From UBA8437 sp963578885 (lineage in GTDB: Bacteria; Planctomycetota; Planctomycetia; Planctomycetales; Planctomycetaceae), in the NCBI GenBank assembly GCA_963578885.1, contig CAUZEQ010000093.1, positions 1 to 15,455 of the forward strand: DNA of 15,455 nucleotides. Direction: 5' to 3'. A program made the translations under genes and the position numbers. Positions 1 to 6,220 of the stretch are shown here, in pieces (within the stretch, counting starts at the first letter, position 1; each line of letters starts with the position of its first letter). The notes under the pieces were generated by a model, which did no database searches, had not been told where the DNA came from, and was given only the letters and a program-made list of their open reading frames with translations.

Positions 1-625
1 AGTTCTCGAGACTGTTGCGTTCGACGTAGAGTTCTTCGAGCACCCCGTCTTCGGTGATCGCGATGCGGCTCTCCTCGGGCTGCAACGCGTTGATCAGCAT
101 CTCCTTCTTGACCGTCGGTGTGCCCTGCCTGCTGCCTTGTCGAGACTCCTGCCGTGTGTCGGATTGTTCGGCCGAAGCTGACTGCTCGTCGGATGCCCTT
201 TCGGATCCCGACGCTCGGCCGGACTTGCCCGACCCCCGCCGGCCGCGGCCTCGACGCCTCCGCGATCTCGATCCGCTGGAGTCCTGCGACGAACCGCCGT
301 CGGACTCCGATGCGGTCGCCTCGGTCGCCGTGGTCACCTCGGTCGCCGCGGTCACGGGTTCCAGCCCGGCTCCGAACTGGCTGCCCGGCTCACCGTCCGA
401 TCCACTCTCCGGCCCGGCTTCAGGTTGGCCGGGTGCCGCGAGTTCGGGTTGCGGTTCAGGTTGCGAATCGGGTTCGCTTACCGATTCCGGAACCAGTCCG
501 GCTCCGAACCCGAGCTGTTCGGGTTCGGACTCTGCGTCGACGCGGTCAAGCGCTCGTTCGAAGTCCTCGTCGACCAAGTCGTCTGCGGTGTTCGTGGAAT
601 GGGGTCCTGTGGTTTCGTCTCTCAT
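1..625 (-). CDS. Ribonuclease E/G family protein, N-terminal part (gene runs off the left edge)
   Basis: Endoribonuclease of the RNase E/G family, which cleaves single-stranded RNA in mRNA decay and rRNA processing. Only about 208 N-terminal residues are visible. From about residue 174 the protein reads KKEMLINALQPEESRIAI and then VLEELYVER, the conserved start of the family's catalytic half just before the S1 domain. The first 175 residues are a low-complexity extension. It is acidic and Pro/Glu/Ser-rich (repeated QPEPQPE-type stretches, and FGAGL occurring twice), then Ser/Arg/Gly-rich with a basic RSRRRRGRGRR patch. I chose the ATG at 625 because the frame is open and protein-like all the way. 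An ATG at 100 (MLINALQ) has GGAG directly abutting it, too close for a ribosome site, and KKEM is itself family-like. The gene lies 305 bp downstream of ptsI on the same strand. Whether it is RNase E or G cannot be told without the C-terminus. Confidence 0.85.
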   Translation of the reverse strand, partial: MRDETTGPHSTNTADDLVDEDFERALDRVDAESEPEQLGFGAGLVPESVSEPDSQPEPQPELAAPGQPEAGPESGSDGEPGSQFGAGLEPVTAATEVTTATEATASESDGGSSQDSSGSRSRRRRGRGRRGSGKSGRASGSERASDEQSASAEQSDTRQESRQGSRQGTPTVKKEMLINALQPEESRIAITEDGVLEELYVERNSLEN

Positions 626-853
626 CTTGGTGTCCCTGGTGGCGGGCGAAGGCCTGGTGCAGCGGGCACCGGTACCTTGCAGCGACGCGCAACCCGACAG
701 CCCAGCCACTCACACCGGCCCGCTGAGGGTCCGGGAGTTGCCGGGTTGTGGTTGAAGCCACCTGGGGGGTGGCCGTGCGCGGTCGCGCCCTTGTTTGACT
801 GTTTGTCGTTCGTATCACTTGGACGAACTGGCGTGTTTCAGCATTGTGTGGTT

Positions 854-883
854 GGTGTTCTGCGGTGTTCTGCGGTGTTCTGC
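854..883. repeat. 10-bp tandem repeat, three exact copies
   Basis: The unit GGTGTTCTGC occurs three times without change at 854-863, 864-873 and 874-883. A degenerate fourth copy (GGTGGGTCTGC) follows. It lies between ptsI and the RNase E/G gene and is non-coding. The 10-bp unit means copy-number change would shift spacing by about one helical turn. Confidence 0.9.
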
Positions 884-908
884 GGTGGGTCTGCTCGAGG
901 CCGGCGTG

Positions 909-929
909 CCACCCTCACCGTGAGTGTGG
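909..929 (-). terminator. Possible terminator hairpin immediately after ptsI
   Basis: CCACCCTCA (909-917) pairs with TGAGTGTGG (921-929) around a 3-nt loop: nine positions with one mismatch. It starts one base beyond the ptsI stop codon. There is no U-run on the minus strand, so it may be an mRNA 3'-end stabiliser or a weak terminator rather than a classical intrinsic one. Confidence 0.4.
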
Positions 930-930
930 G

Positions 931-2679
931 CTACAGCACCAGGTCGGGGCAGATCCGATTGAGTTCACCGCGGAGGTAGTTTTCGACATCTCGGGCGAGG
1001 TCGAGTGATTGGGCGTGTGCCGCGATCTGCTCGGCCTGCTCGATCGTCAGGTTTCGGATGACTTCCTTGAGTTCGGGGATCGCGTGGGGAGTCGAACTGA
1101 ACTGTCGGACTCCCATGCCGACCAACAGCGGGATGAAAACCGGATCGGAACTCATCTGTCCGCAAACGGTCACGGCAACATCGTACTTCGCGGCGGCGGA
1201 GATGACGGCGCGAATCAGGCGGAGGATCGAGGGGTCACTGGATCGGTAGAGATCCGAGACACTCGGGTCCGCCCGGTCGACCGCCAGTGTGTACTGGATC
1301 AGGTCGTTGGTGCCAATCGAGAAGAAATCGACCTCTTGGGCGAACTCCTCGGCCAGCATCACCGCCGCGGGCACTTCAACCATGATACCAACCGGGACGT
1401 CGCGACGGAATGGCACCTTCTGTTCTTCGAGGTCATCCATGACGTCTCCGAGAATCATGCGGGCCTGTCTGAGTTCCAGCAGGTTGCTGACCAGGGGGAA
1501 CATCACCCTCACGTCACCCTCAACAGCCGCCCGCAGGATGGCTCGCAACTGGGTCTTGAACAGAGGAATATTCCGCAGCGAGAGTCTGATGCTGCGGAGC
1601 CCCAGCTGAGAGTTGACCACGTCGGGGGCCAGTTCTCCGAGCGACTCGGGCACCTTGTCGGCTCCGATATCCAGCGTGCGGATTGTCACCGGATGCAGCG
1701 GATCCGCGGCAATCACCTTGCAGTACGCCTCGTAGTGATCCTCCTCGCTGGGGATCTCTTTCTGTTCCAGGTAGAGGAATTCGGTGCGGTACAACCCGAT
1801 GCCACCGGCACCCCGTTCGCGACAGACCGCCGCCTCCTCGGGGAACTCGATGTTGCCCAGCAGCGTGATCGTGGTTCCATCGGGTGTTTCGGCCGGGAGT
1901 GACTTGAGTGCTGCGAGTCGTTCGCTGACCGAGTGGACTCGTTCTTCGAGCACCCGGTACTTGGCCAGGGTGGCTTCATCGGGTTCGAGAATCACCTCAC
2001 CGTGGTTCCCGTCGATGATGACCATGTCGCCTCCGGAGACATCCGCGAGGCAGTGACCCAGTCCGACGACGGCGGGGATTTCGAGTGCTCCGGCCAGGAT
2101 CGCCGTGTGGCTGGTGTGGCCTCCGACCTCCGTGGCAAACCCCATCACGAATTTCCGGTCGAGGTTGGCGGTTTCGCTGGGGGTCAGGTTGTGGGCCAGC
2201 ACGACGACCGGAGCGGTCAGGTGCACGAGTTCTTCGCGGCGTTCTCCGAGCAGGTGCCTGAGGATTCTCTTTTCGAGATCGAAGATGTCGACGGCTCGTT
2301 CGGCGTGGTAGTGGTTGCCGAGGTTCTGGAGTTCGCGGGCGAAGCGGCGGAGGACTCGGCTGGAGGCGTATTCCGGGGAGAGGCTCTTTTCGCTGATCAG
2401 GCCCTCGATCTCGGCGATCAGTTTCGGATCGCGAGCCATCTGCAGGTGGGCCCCGAAGATGGCTCCGAACTGGTCCCCCAGTTCGTCTCGAGCCAGACGC
2501 TCGTTCTCCTCGATCTCCTCCCAGACCGCCTCGAGCGTATTGCGGAATCGTCCGAGTTCGCTTTCGACGGCATCGATCGAGACGAAGCGGTTGGGGATCC
2601 GAAAGTCCTCGGTTCCCAGCACGAGGACTTCACCGGTGACGACACCCGGAGAGACGGCGATCCCGTGCTTGATCTGCAT
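931..2679 (-). CDS. ptsI: PTS enzyme I (phosphoenolpyruvate-protein phosphotransferase)
   Basis: Cytoplasmic enzyme that autophosphorylates from phosphoenolpyruvate and passes the phosphate to HPr. The 582 residues match the family's usual ~575. The N-terminal phospho-His domain has GGHTSHTA at 186-193 with acceptor His191. The C-terminal PEP-binding barrel shows GIGLYRTEFLYL (293-304), IRTLDIGADK (333-342), GIMVEVPAAV (431-440), FFSIGTNDLIQYTLAVDR (452-469) and VCGQMSSDP with catalytic-type Cys506. The frame is open 42 codons further upstream, but I start at the ATG at 2679 because MQIKHGIAVSPG is the typical EI start and a GGAAGG site lies 10 nt before it. It begins 22 bp after the ptsH stop, so the two are surely one transcript. 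All expected catalytic residues are present. Confidence 0.95.
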   Translation of the reverse strand: MQIKHGIAVSPGVVTGEVLVLGTEDFRIPNRFVSIDAVESELGRFRNTLEAVWEEIEENERLARDELGDQFGAIFGAHLQMARDPKLIAEIEGLISEKSLSPEYASSRVLRRFARELQNLGNHYHAERAVDIFDLEKRILRHLLGERREELVHLTAPVVVLAHNLTPSETANLDRKFVMGFATEVGGHTSHTAILAGALEIPAVVGLGHCLADVSGGDMVIIDGNHGEVILEPDEATLAKYRVLEERVHSVSERLAALKSLPAETPDGTTITLLGNIEFPEEAAVCRERGAGGIGLYRTEFLYLEQKEIPSEEDHYEAYCKVIAADPLHPVTIRTLDIGADKVPESLGELAPDVVNSQLGLRSIRLSLRNIPLFKTQLRAILRAAVEGDVRVMFPLVSNLLELRQARMILGDVMDDLEEQKVPFRRDVPVGIMVEVPAAVMLAEEFAQEVDFFSIGTNDLIQYTLAVDRADPSVSDLYRSSDPSILRLIRAVISAAAKYDVAVTVCGQMSSDPVFIPLLVGMGVRQFSSTPHAIPELKEVIRNLTIEQAEQIAAHAQSLDLARDVENYLRGELNRICPDLVL

Positions 2680-2701
2680 CAGGCATCGACCTTCCCGCGT
2701 G

Positions 2702-3013
2702 CTAGCGATCCGACCCGGTGGCCGGTTTCGAGCCGGAGGCCGGGTCGACGAAATTGGACTCGAAGAGCCGGGCCAGTGCCTCGACCGCCTCACCCGCTTC
2801 CGCACCTCGAGCTTCGAGCACCAGCACGTTGCCGTTTTCGGCCGAGAGCGTCAGCAAGTCGAGCATCGTCTTGGCGTCGGCTGACCGGTCCGCCTTCTGG
2901 ATCTGGATCTCGCAGGAAAACCGCTCGGCCGTTCGCACGATCAGCGAACAGGGCACCATGTGCAAGCCCTGTTCGAGATCGACGCGGACGGTCTGTTGAA
3001 CGGTCTGGGTCAT
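2702..3013 (-). CDS. ptsH: HPr-family phosphocarrier protein with atypical active-site loop
   Basis: Small cytoplasmic phosphocarrier that accepts phosphate from EI on a His and hands it to EIIA. It is 103 aa (HPr is usually 85-90), the excess being a short N-terminal lead and a tail after the last helix. The active-site loop reads QGLHMVPCS: His18 aligns with E. coli His15, but the nearly invariant Arg17 is Val20 here, followed by PCS instead of PAA. The regulatory-serine region is DAKTMLDLLTL, with Thr49 where Ser46 sits in the KS(I/L) motif. The hydrophobic spacing after both sites still follows the HPr fold. The only ATG fitting the family length is at 3013, with just a weak GCAGG upstream. 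It directly precedes ptsI, which supports the assignment. Whether it phosphotransfers with normal kinetics is open. Confidence 0.85.
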   Translation of the reverse strand: MTQTVQQTVRVDLEQGLHMVPCSLIVRTAERFSCEIQIQKADRSADAKTMLDLLTLSAENGNVLVLEARGAEAGEAVEALARLFESNFVDPASGSKPATGSDR

Positions 3014-3327
3014 CCGGTGATCGCCTGCGGGATGGGACGGGTCATGACCTCGAGTCGGTCGGTTGTCGTCACAGGAGACGGCGACCGGGATCGACTGGAG
3101 TCGGCTGGGGCCTGGGGCCTAGGGGGACTGGGAGATGAGAACCTGGAACCGTCGCGGCGGTGTCTCTTTGAGGGGATTCGAGCGAATCCGGGTGATTCCG
3201 AATGTGTTGGAGAATCGGGGGTGGCGACGGTTGAGAATGATCGCGAGTCGGACCTGATGGGTCCTGGTCGTGATCGGGGTGATCGGGGTGATCGGGGTGA
3301 TCGGGGTGATCGGGGTGATCGGGGTGA
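3014..3327. other. Intergenic gap between the EIIA gene and ptsH
   Basis: No supported gene. A minus-strand frame (3464-3069) is open through the 9-bp repeat but has no family-like content. The gap holds the six-copy 9-bp repeat (3272-3325) and a small GGGGCCT direct repeat near 3107-3120. A ptsH promoter may lie here, but I could not identify one with confidence. Confidence 0.5.
3272..3325. repeat. 9-bp tandem repeat, six exact copies, abutting the EIIA stop codon
   Basis: The unit GATCGGGGT is repeated six times exactly from 3272 to 3325. A partial GATCA (3326-3330) then contains the EIIA stop codon (TCA on plus, TGA on minus, 3328-3330). Because 9 is a multiple of 3, the array stays open in several frames. 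On the minus strand, in a frame different from EIIA's, each unit encodes Asp-His-Pro. Confidence 0.95.
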
Positions 3328-3801
3328 TCAGTCCAACTGGTCGTTGTCCGCTTCCTCGAGCAGTTCGACAACTTCCGCGGCGGTTTCTGCCTGTCGGAGG
3401 AAGTTGCAGAAGTTCGAGTTCCGCAGGTGCCGGGAAATGCTCTCCAGCCCACGCAGGTGGTCACCGGGGAGATCGGGGGGCGAAATCAGCAGGAACAGGA
3501 TATGAACAGCTTCCCCATCGAGGCTGGCGAAGTCAACACCTTGGACTGAGAGTGCGACGGTGGCGGTGAGTCGATCGACGGCAGGATGCTTGGTATGCGG
3601 GACGGCGACACCGTTGCCGATCCCGGTGGATCCGAGTTCTTCTCGCTTGAGGATCCCCGAGACGATGGCATCGTTGTCGCTTTCGGGGATCCGTCCGACC
3701 GCCGAAAGACTCTCGACCATACCGCGGATCGCCTCATCCTTGGTGTTGGCCTCGAGCGAGGTCAGGATCGACTCGGTCACGATGAATTCAGTCAACCGCA
3801 T
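3328..3801 (-). CDS. PTS EIIA component, fructose/nitrogen (PtsN) type
   Basis: Cytoplasmic EIIA domain that would receive phosphate from HPr. It has 157 residues, the normal length for a stand-alone PtsN/fructose-type EIIA. The active site reads STGIGNGVAVPHTKHP at 58-73, with acceptor His69, and the strands after it (TATVALSVQGVDF, VHILFLLISPPD) are characteristic. The frame is open 13 codons further up, but the ATG at 3801 is preferred: MRLTEFI is the usual start and ACGGAG lies 6 nt before it. It precedes ptsH and ptsI on the same strand, 314 bp upstream. No EIIB or EIIC is present, which suggests a regulatory role like PtsN rather than sugar uptake. The specific target is unknown. The stop codon sits at the edge of a 9-bp tandem repeat. 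Confidence 0.9.
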   Translation of the reverse strand: MRLTEFIVTESILTSLEANTKDEAIRGMVESLSAVGRIPESDNDAIVSGILKREELGSTGIGNGVAVPHTKHPAVDRLTATVALSVQGVDFASLDGEAVHILFLLISPPDLPGDHLRGLESISRHLRNSNFCNFLRQAETAAEVVELLEEADNDQLD

Positions 3802-4014
3802 GAAACGCTCCGTGGAGTCTCGCCACTGCAGCCACTTCACCGTATCGAGAGGTCAACTCGATGTGCACGTCCGAGGCACTCCGGGAGAGCGGTGGCAAGA
3901 GGGGAAGCCGTCGATTGTAGTGGGCGCGCCGGGAGCGTCAATTCAACAGCATCGACCGGGAGGCTCGCCGCGGCAGCTCTCGGGCCGCCTGACCGCTTCG
4001 GAGCATCGTGCCGG

Positions 4015-4362
4015 TCATTCGGCTGACGACGCTCGGTCATCGTCCGACTCGATTCTCCCGCCGCTCCCGCCACTCTCGATACTCTCGCCAGTTTCGATAC
4101 TCTCGCCAGTTTCGATACTCTCGCCAGTTTCGATACTCTCGATACTCACGATCGGAGGCTCCGACTGGTTGGGGATCGCCGAGAATTCGAATTGCGGCAG
4201 CTTGGAGTTGCTGTCGATCGACGCGGAGAAGTTTCCGACATGGCAGCCGGCGATCGAACCCAGTGCCAGCAGCAGGCCCGGCAGCAGGCTCCTGAGGCGG
4301 GTACCAGCGGTTCGCGGCGGGGTGATCGAAATGATCCCAATGATCGGATCGCGGCGTTTCAT
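4015..4362 (-). CDS. Small putative lipoprotein with a six-residue repeat
   Basis: I do not recognise a family. The 115-aa frame has a basic start (MKRRDP), a hydrophobic stretch (LLPGLLLALGSIAGC, about 26-40) ending in a good lipobox IAGC with Cys40 as lipidation site, and a mature part of about 75 residues. It would be an exported lipoprotein. The C-terminal third carries SIETGE three times in a row (about 75-92) and then a Gly/Ser/Asp-rich acidic tail. The ATG at 4362 has no good ribosome site; an 11-bp tandem repeat lies just upstream. It is same-strand with, and 213 bp upstream of, the EIIA gene. The lipobox is the main argument that it is real. Low complexity and the lack of a recognisable domain keep confidence moderate. 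Confidence 0.5.
   Translation of the reverse strand: MKRRDPIIGIISITPPRTAGTRLRSLLPGLLLALGSIAGCHVGNFSASIDSNSKLPQFEFSAIPNQSEPPIVSIESIETGESIETGESIETGESIESGGSGGRIESDDDRASSAE
4077..4140. repeat. 18-bp tandem repeat, three exact copies plus a partial
   Basis: CGATACTCTCGCCAGTTT occurs at 4077-4094, 4095-4112 and 4113-4130, followed by a partial copy (CGATACTCTC) to 4140. It lies inside the putative lipoprotein gene, where each unit encodes six residues (SIETGE). Gain or loss of units keeps the frame. Confidence 0.9.
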
Positions 4363-4369
4363 GAGCAGG

Positions 4370-4402
4370 TCATCGGGGTGTCATCGAGGTGTCATCGGAG
4401 AG
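4370..4402. repeat. 11-bp tandem repeat, three imperfect copies
   Basis: TCATCGGGGTG, TCATCGAGGTG and TCATCGGAGAG follow each other at 4370-4380, 4381-4391 and 4392-4402. The array lies immediately upstream of the putative lipoprotein ATG (4362), where it would occupy the translation-initiation or leader region. Confidence 0.75.
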
Positions 4403-4486
4403 GTTGCGGGATCGGGTCCTCGGACGGCGCGGTTGATAGCAGCCTGGAGGCTGGCGGGGCAAGAGGAAATGGCGGTGGTGAAGAAC

Positions 4487-4886
<400 letters not shown>

Positions 4887-4893
4887 AACACCC

Positions 4894-4922
4894 AGTGTAG
4901 GCCGCCGGTGGTGCCGGGCCAA
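4894..4922 (-). promoter_or_regulatory. Sigma70-type promoter of rnpB
   Basis: Read on the minus strand: -35 TTGGCC (4922-4917), a 17-bp spacer, -10 TACACT (4899-4894). Four of six bases match each consensus box. The predicted start, about 7 nt downstream at 4886, coincides with the first base of the long P1 helix of the RNase P RNA. That independent agreement is the main support. Confidence 0.6.
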
Positions 4923-4944
4923 TGACCGAGTCGGGCTCCCCAAT

Positions 4945-4973
4945 TTGACCCACCCCCCCCAGCGGTCTCTAAT
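4945..4973 (+). promoter_or_regulatory. Sigma70-type promoter of rsgA
   Basis: -35 TTGACC (4945-4950), a 17-bp spacer, -10 TCTAAT (4968-4973): five of six matches in each box. A start around 4980 would leave a leader of about 30 nt before the GTG at 5010. The spacer contains a run of eight C (4953-4960), so slippage there would change spacer length and hence promoter strength. Confidence 0.6.
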
Positions 4974-5009
4974 TGGTGACTGGTAGGGTGACCGGCAGAA
5001 GGTCTCGAG

Positions 5010-6149
5010 GTGTCACGGTTGGGCAAGAAGAAGAACCAGCGGAAGCGCAAGATCCGCGTGGCCCTGAAGAAGAACCGGGGCAAGCGGGCCCGGCAGGGCA
5101 ACCTGACCCAGCAGGCGAGATCGGATCCGGAGCGGATCGAGGACATTGCGGCCGGGGAACGGGTCTCGGGCAAAGGAGACACCTCCCGCTACCGCACCGT
5201 GATCGCCTCGGAAAACGCCAGCGGAGACCTACAGATCGATGTGGACCTCGCCAATTGCCACCCCGGCCGGGTGCTCAGCGCAATCGGGCAGCACTCACGA
5301 GTCCAACTCGACGACGGGCGACACCTGGAATGCACCATCCGCCAGGTGGTCCGTTCGCTGGTCCGGGACCAGCGGAACGCCGTGGTCACCGGCGACCGCG
5401 TGTTGGTCGGTGATGTCGACATGGACGTGGGTGTGATCGAGCGGGTCGAGCCGCGGCACGGTGTGCTCTCTCGCAGCAGCCGACACCGCGCACACGTGAT
5501 CGTTTCCAACGTCGATCAGCTCGTGATCGTCGTCCCCGCCGATGATCTCAAGCCCGCCCTGATCGACCGGTTCCTGGTCAGTGCCGAGCAGGGCCAGATC
5601 GCTTCGGTGATCTGCCTGAACAAGATCGACCTGCTGGACCCGGCCGAGCTGGTTGGCTGGAGCGGGCTGTATGCCCGGCTGGGCTACGAGGTGGTGCTGA
5701 CCAGTGCCGAGACCGGAGTGGGGATTCCTCGACTCAGGCAACTGCTGTGCGATCGCGAGACGGTCTTTGCCGGCCAGAGCGGTGTCGGCAAGTCGTCGCT
5801 GCTGAACATCATCCAGCCCGGCCTGAAGCTGGTCACCGGAGAAATCAGCCCTTCCACCGGCAAGGGCCGCCACGTCACGCGTCGGACCGAGTTGATCGAA
5901 CTCAACACAGGCGGCTACGTCGTGGACACGCCCGGCATCCGCCAGCTGGCACTCTGGGACGTGATCCCCGAGGAGGTCGAGGGGTTCTTTGTCGAGTTCC
6001 GGCCGTTTGTTGCGTTGTGTCGGTACCCCGATTGCTCGCACACTCACGAGACGGGATGTGCGGTGAAGCGGGCAGTGGAAGCGGAGCTGATCCACGATTC
6101 GCGGTATGCGAGCTACACGAGGATCCATGCGGGTGAGGATCTGATGTAG
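5010..6149 (+). CDS. rsgA: Ribosome small-subunit-dependent GTPase A (circularly permuted GTPase)
   Basis: GTPase that binds the 30S subunit and checks its late maturation. The 379-aa protein has the diagnostic permuted motif order: an OB-fold region (about 85-145), then G4 NKID (204-207), G1 GQSGVGKS (255-262) and G3 DTPG (306-309). A C-terminal zinc knuckle has Cys337, Cys342, His344 and Cys350 in CRYPDCSHTHETGC. The N-terminus carries a Lys/Arg-rich stretch (GKKKNQRKRK, KKNRGKRARQ), probably rRNA-contacting. The GTG at 5010 is used because AGAAGG lies 7 nt before it and the basic N-terminus follows at once. It is about 20-40 residues longer than E. coli RsgA because of this extension. It has its own promoter in the gap shared with rnpB and ends before a hairpin. 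Confidence 0.95.
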   Translation: MSRLGKKKNQRKRKIRVALKKNRGKRARQGNLTQQARSDPERIEDIAAGERVSGKGDTSRYRTVIASENASGDLQIDVDLANCHPGRVLSAIGQHSRVQLDDGRHLECTIRQVVRSLVRDQRNAVVTGDRVLVGDVDMDVGVIERVEPRHGVLSRSSRHRAHVIVSNVDQLVIVVPADDLKPALIDRFLVSAEQGQIASVICLNKIDLLDPAELVGWSGLYARLGYEVVLTSAETGVGIPRLRQLLCDRETVFAGQSGVGKSSLLNIIQPGLKLVTGEISPSTGKGRHVTRRTELIELNTGGYVVDTPGIRQLALWDVIPEEVEGFFVEFRPFVALCRYPDCSHTHETGCAVKRAVEAELIHDSRYASYTRIHAGEDLM

Positions 6150-6154
6150 GGCAG

Positions 6155-6181
6155 GGGACTGGCTCCGAAGGTGCCTGTCCC
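6155..6181. terminator. Hairpin after rsgA, between convergent genes
   Basis: GGGACTGGCTCC (6155-6166) pairs with GGTGCCTGTCCC (6170-6181) around a GAA loop: 12 positions with two T/T mismatches. It starts 5 bp after the rsgA stop and lies in the 71-bp gap to the convergent hydrolase gene, so it could terminate either transcript. No U-run follows directly; an A7 run at 6206-6212 would read as U7 at the end of the hydrolase transcript. Confidence 0.5.
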
Positions 6182-6220
6182 GAGTTCAGGTGCCGTGGTG
6201 GCTGGAAAAAAAGAGGCTGG

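Larger units (their letters stand above)
626..930. other. Intergenic gap between ptsI and the RNase E/G gene
   Basis: No convincing gene is seen on either strand. Next to ptsI it holds a hairpin (909-929) and a 10-bp tandem repeat (854-883). A second hairpin of 6 bp lies at 757-762 / 768-773 (GCCACC / GGTGGC). The gap may serve as a long leader for the RNase E/G mRNA. In enterobacteria the rne leader mediates autoregulation, but nothing here demonstrates that. Confidence 0.5.

Noticed and set aside
54..755. 233-residue plus-strand frame rich in Ser/Pro/Asp
   Set aside because: Complement of the low-complexity RNase E/G N-terminus. Its composition simply mirrors the repeats, and the minus frame leads directly into a conserved catalytic domain.
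1933..3138. 401-residue plus-strand open frame opposite ptsI/ptsH
   Set aside because: It is the antisense shadow of ptsI and ptsH in GC-rich DNA, with no domain-like content. The minus-strand proteins are unmistakable.
3272..3325. CRISPR-like array
   Set aside because: The units are contiguous 9-mers without spacers; this is a simple tandem repeat.
3069..3464. 131-residue minus-strand frame containing the (DHP) repeat as an independent gene
   Set aside because: It begins inside EIIA in another frame, has no ribosome site and consists largely of the repeat. It is kept only as a possible frameshift product in the findings.
4440..4453. CAGCCT/AGGCTG palindrome as the rnpB terminator
   Set aside because: Short stem with essentially no loop and no U-run, and 34 bp past the RNA end; not distinguishable from chance in this GC content.
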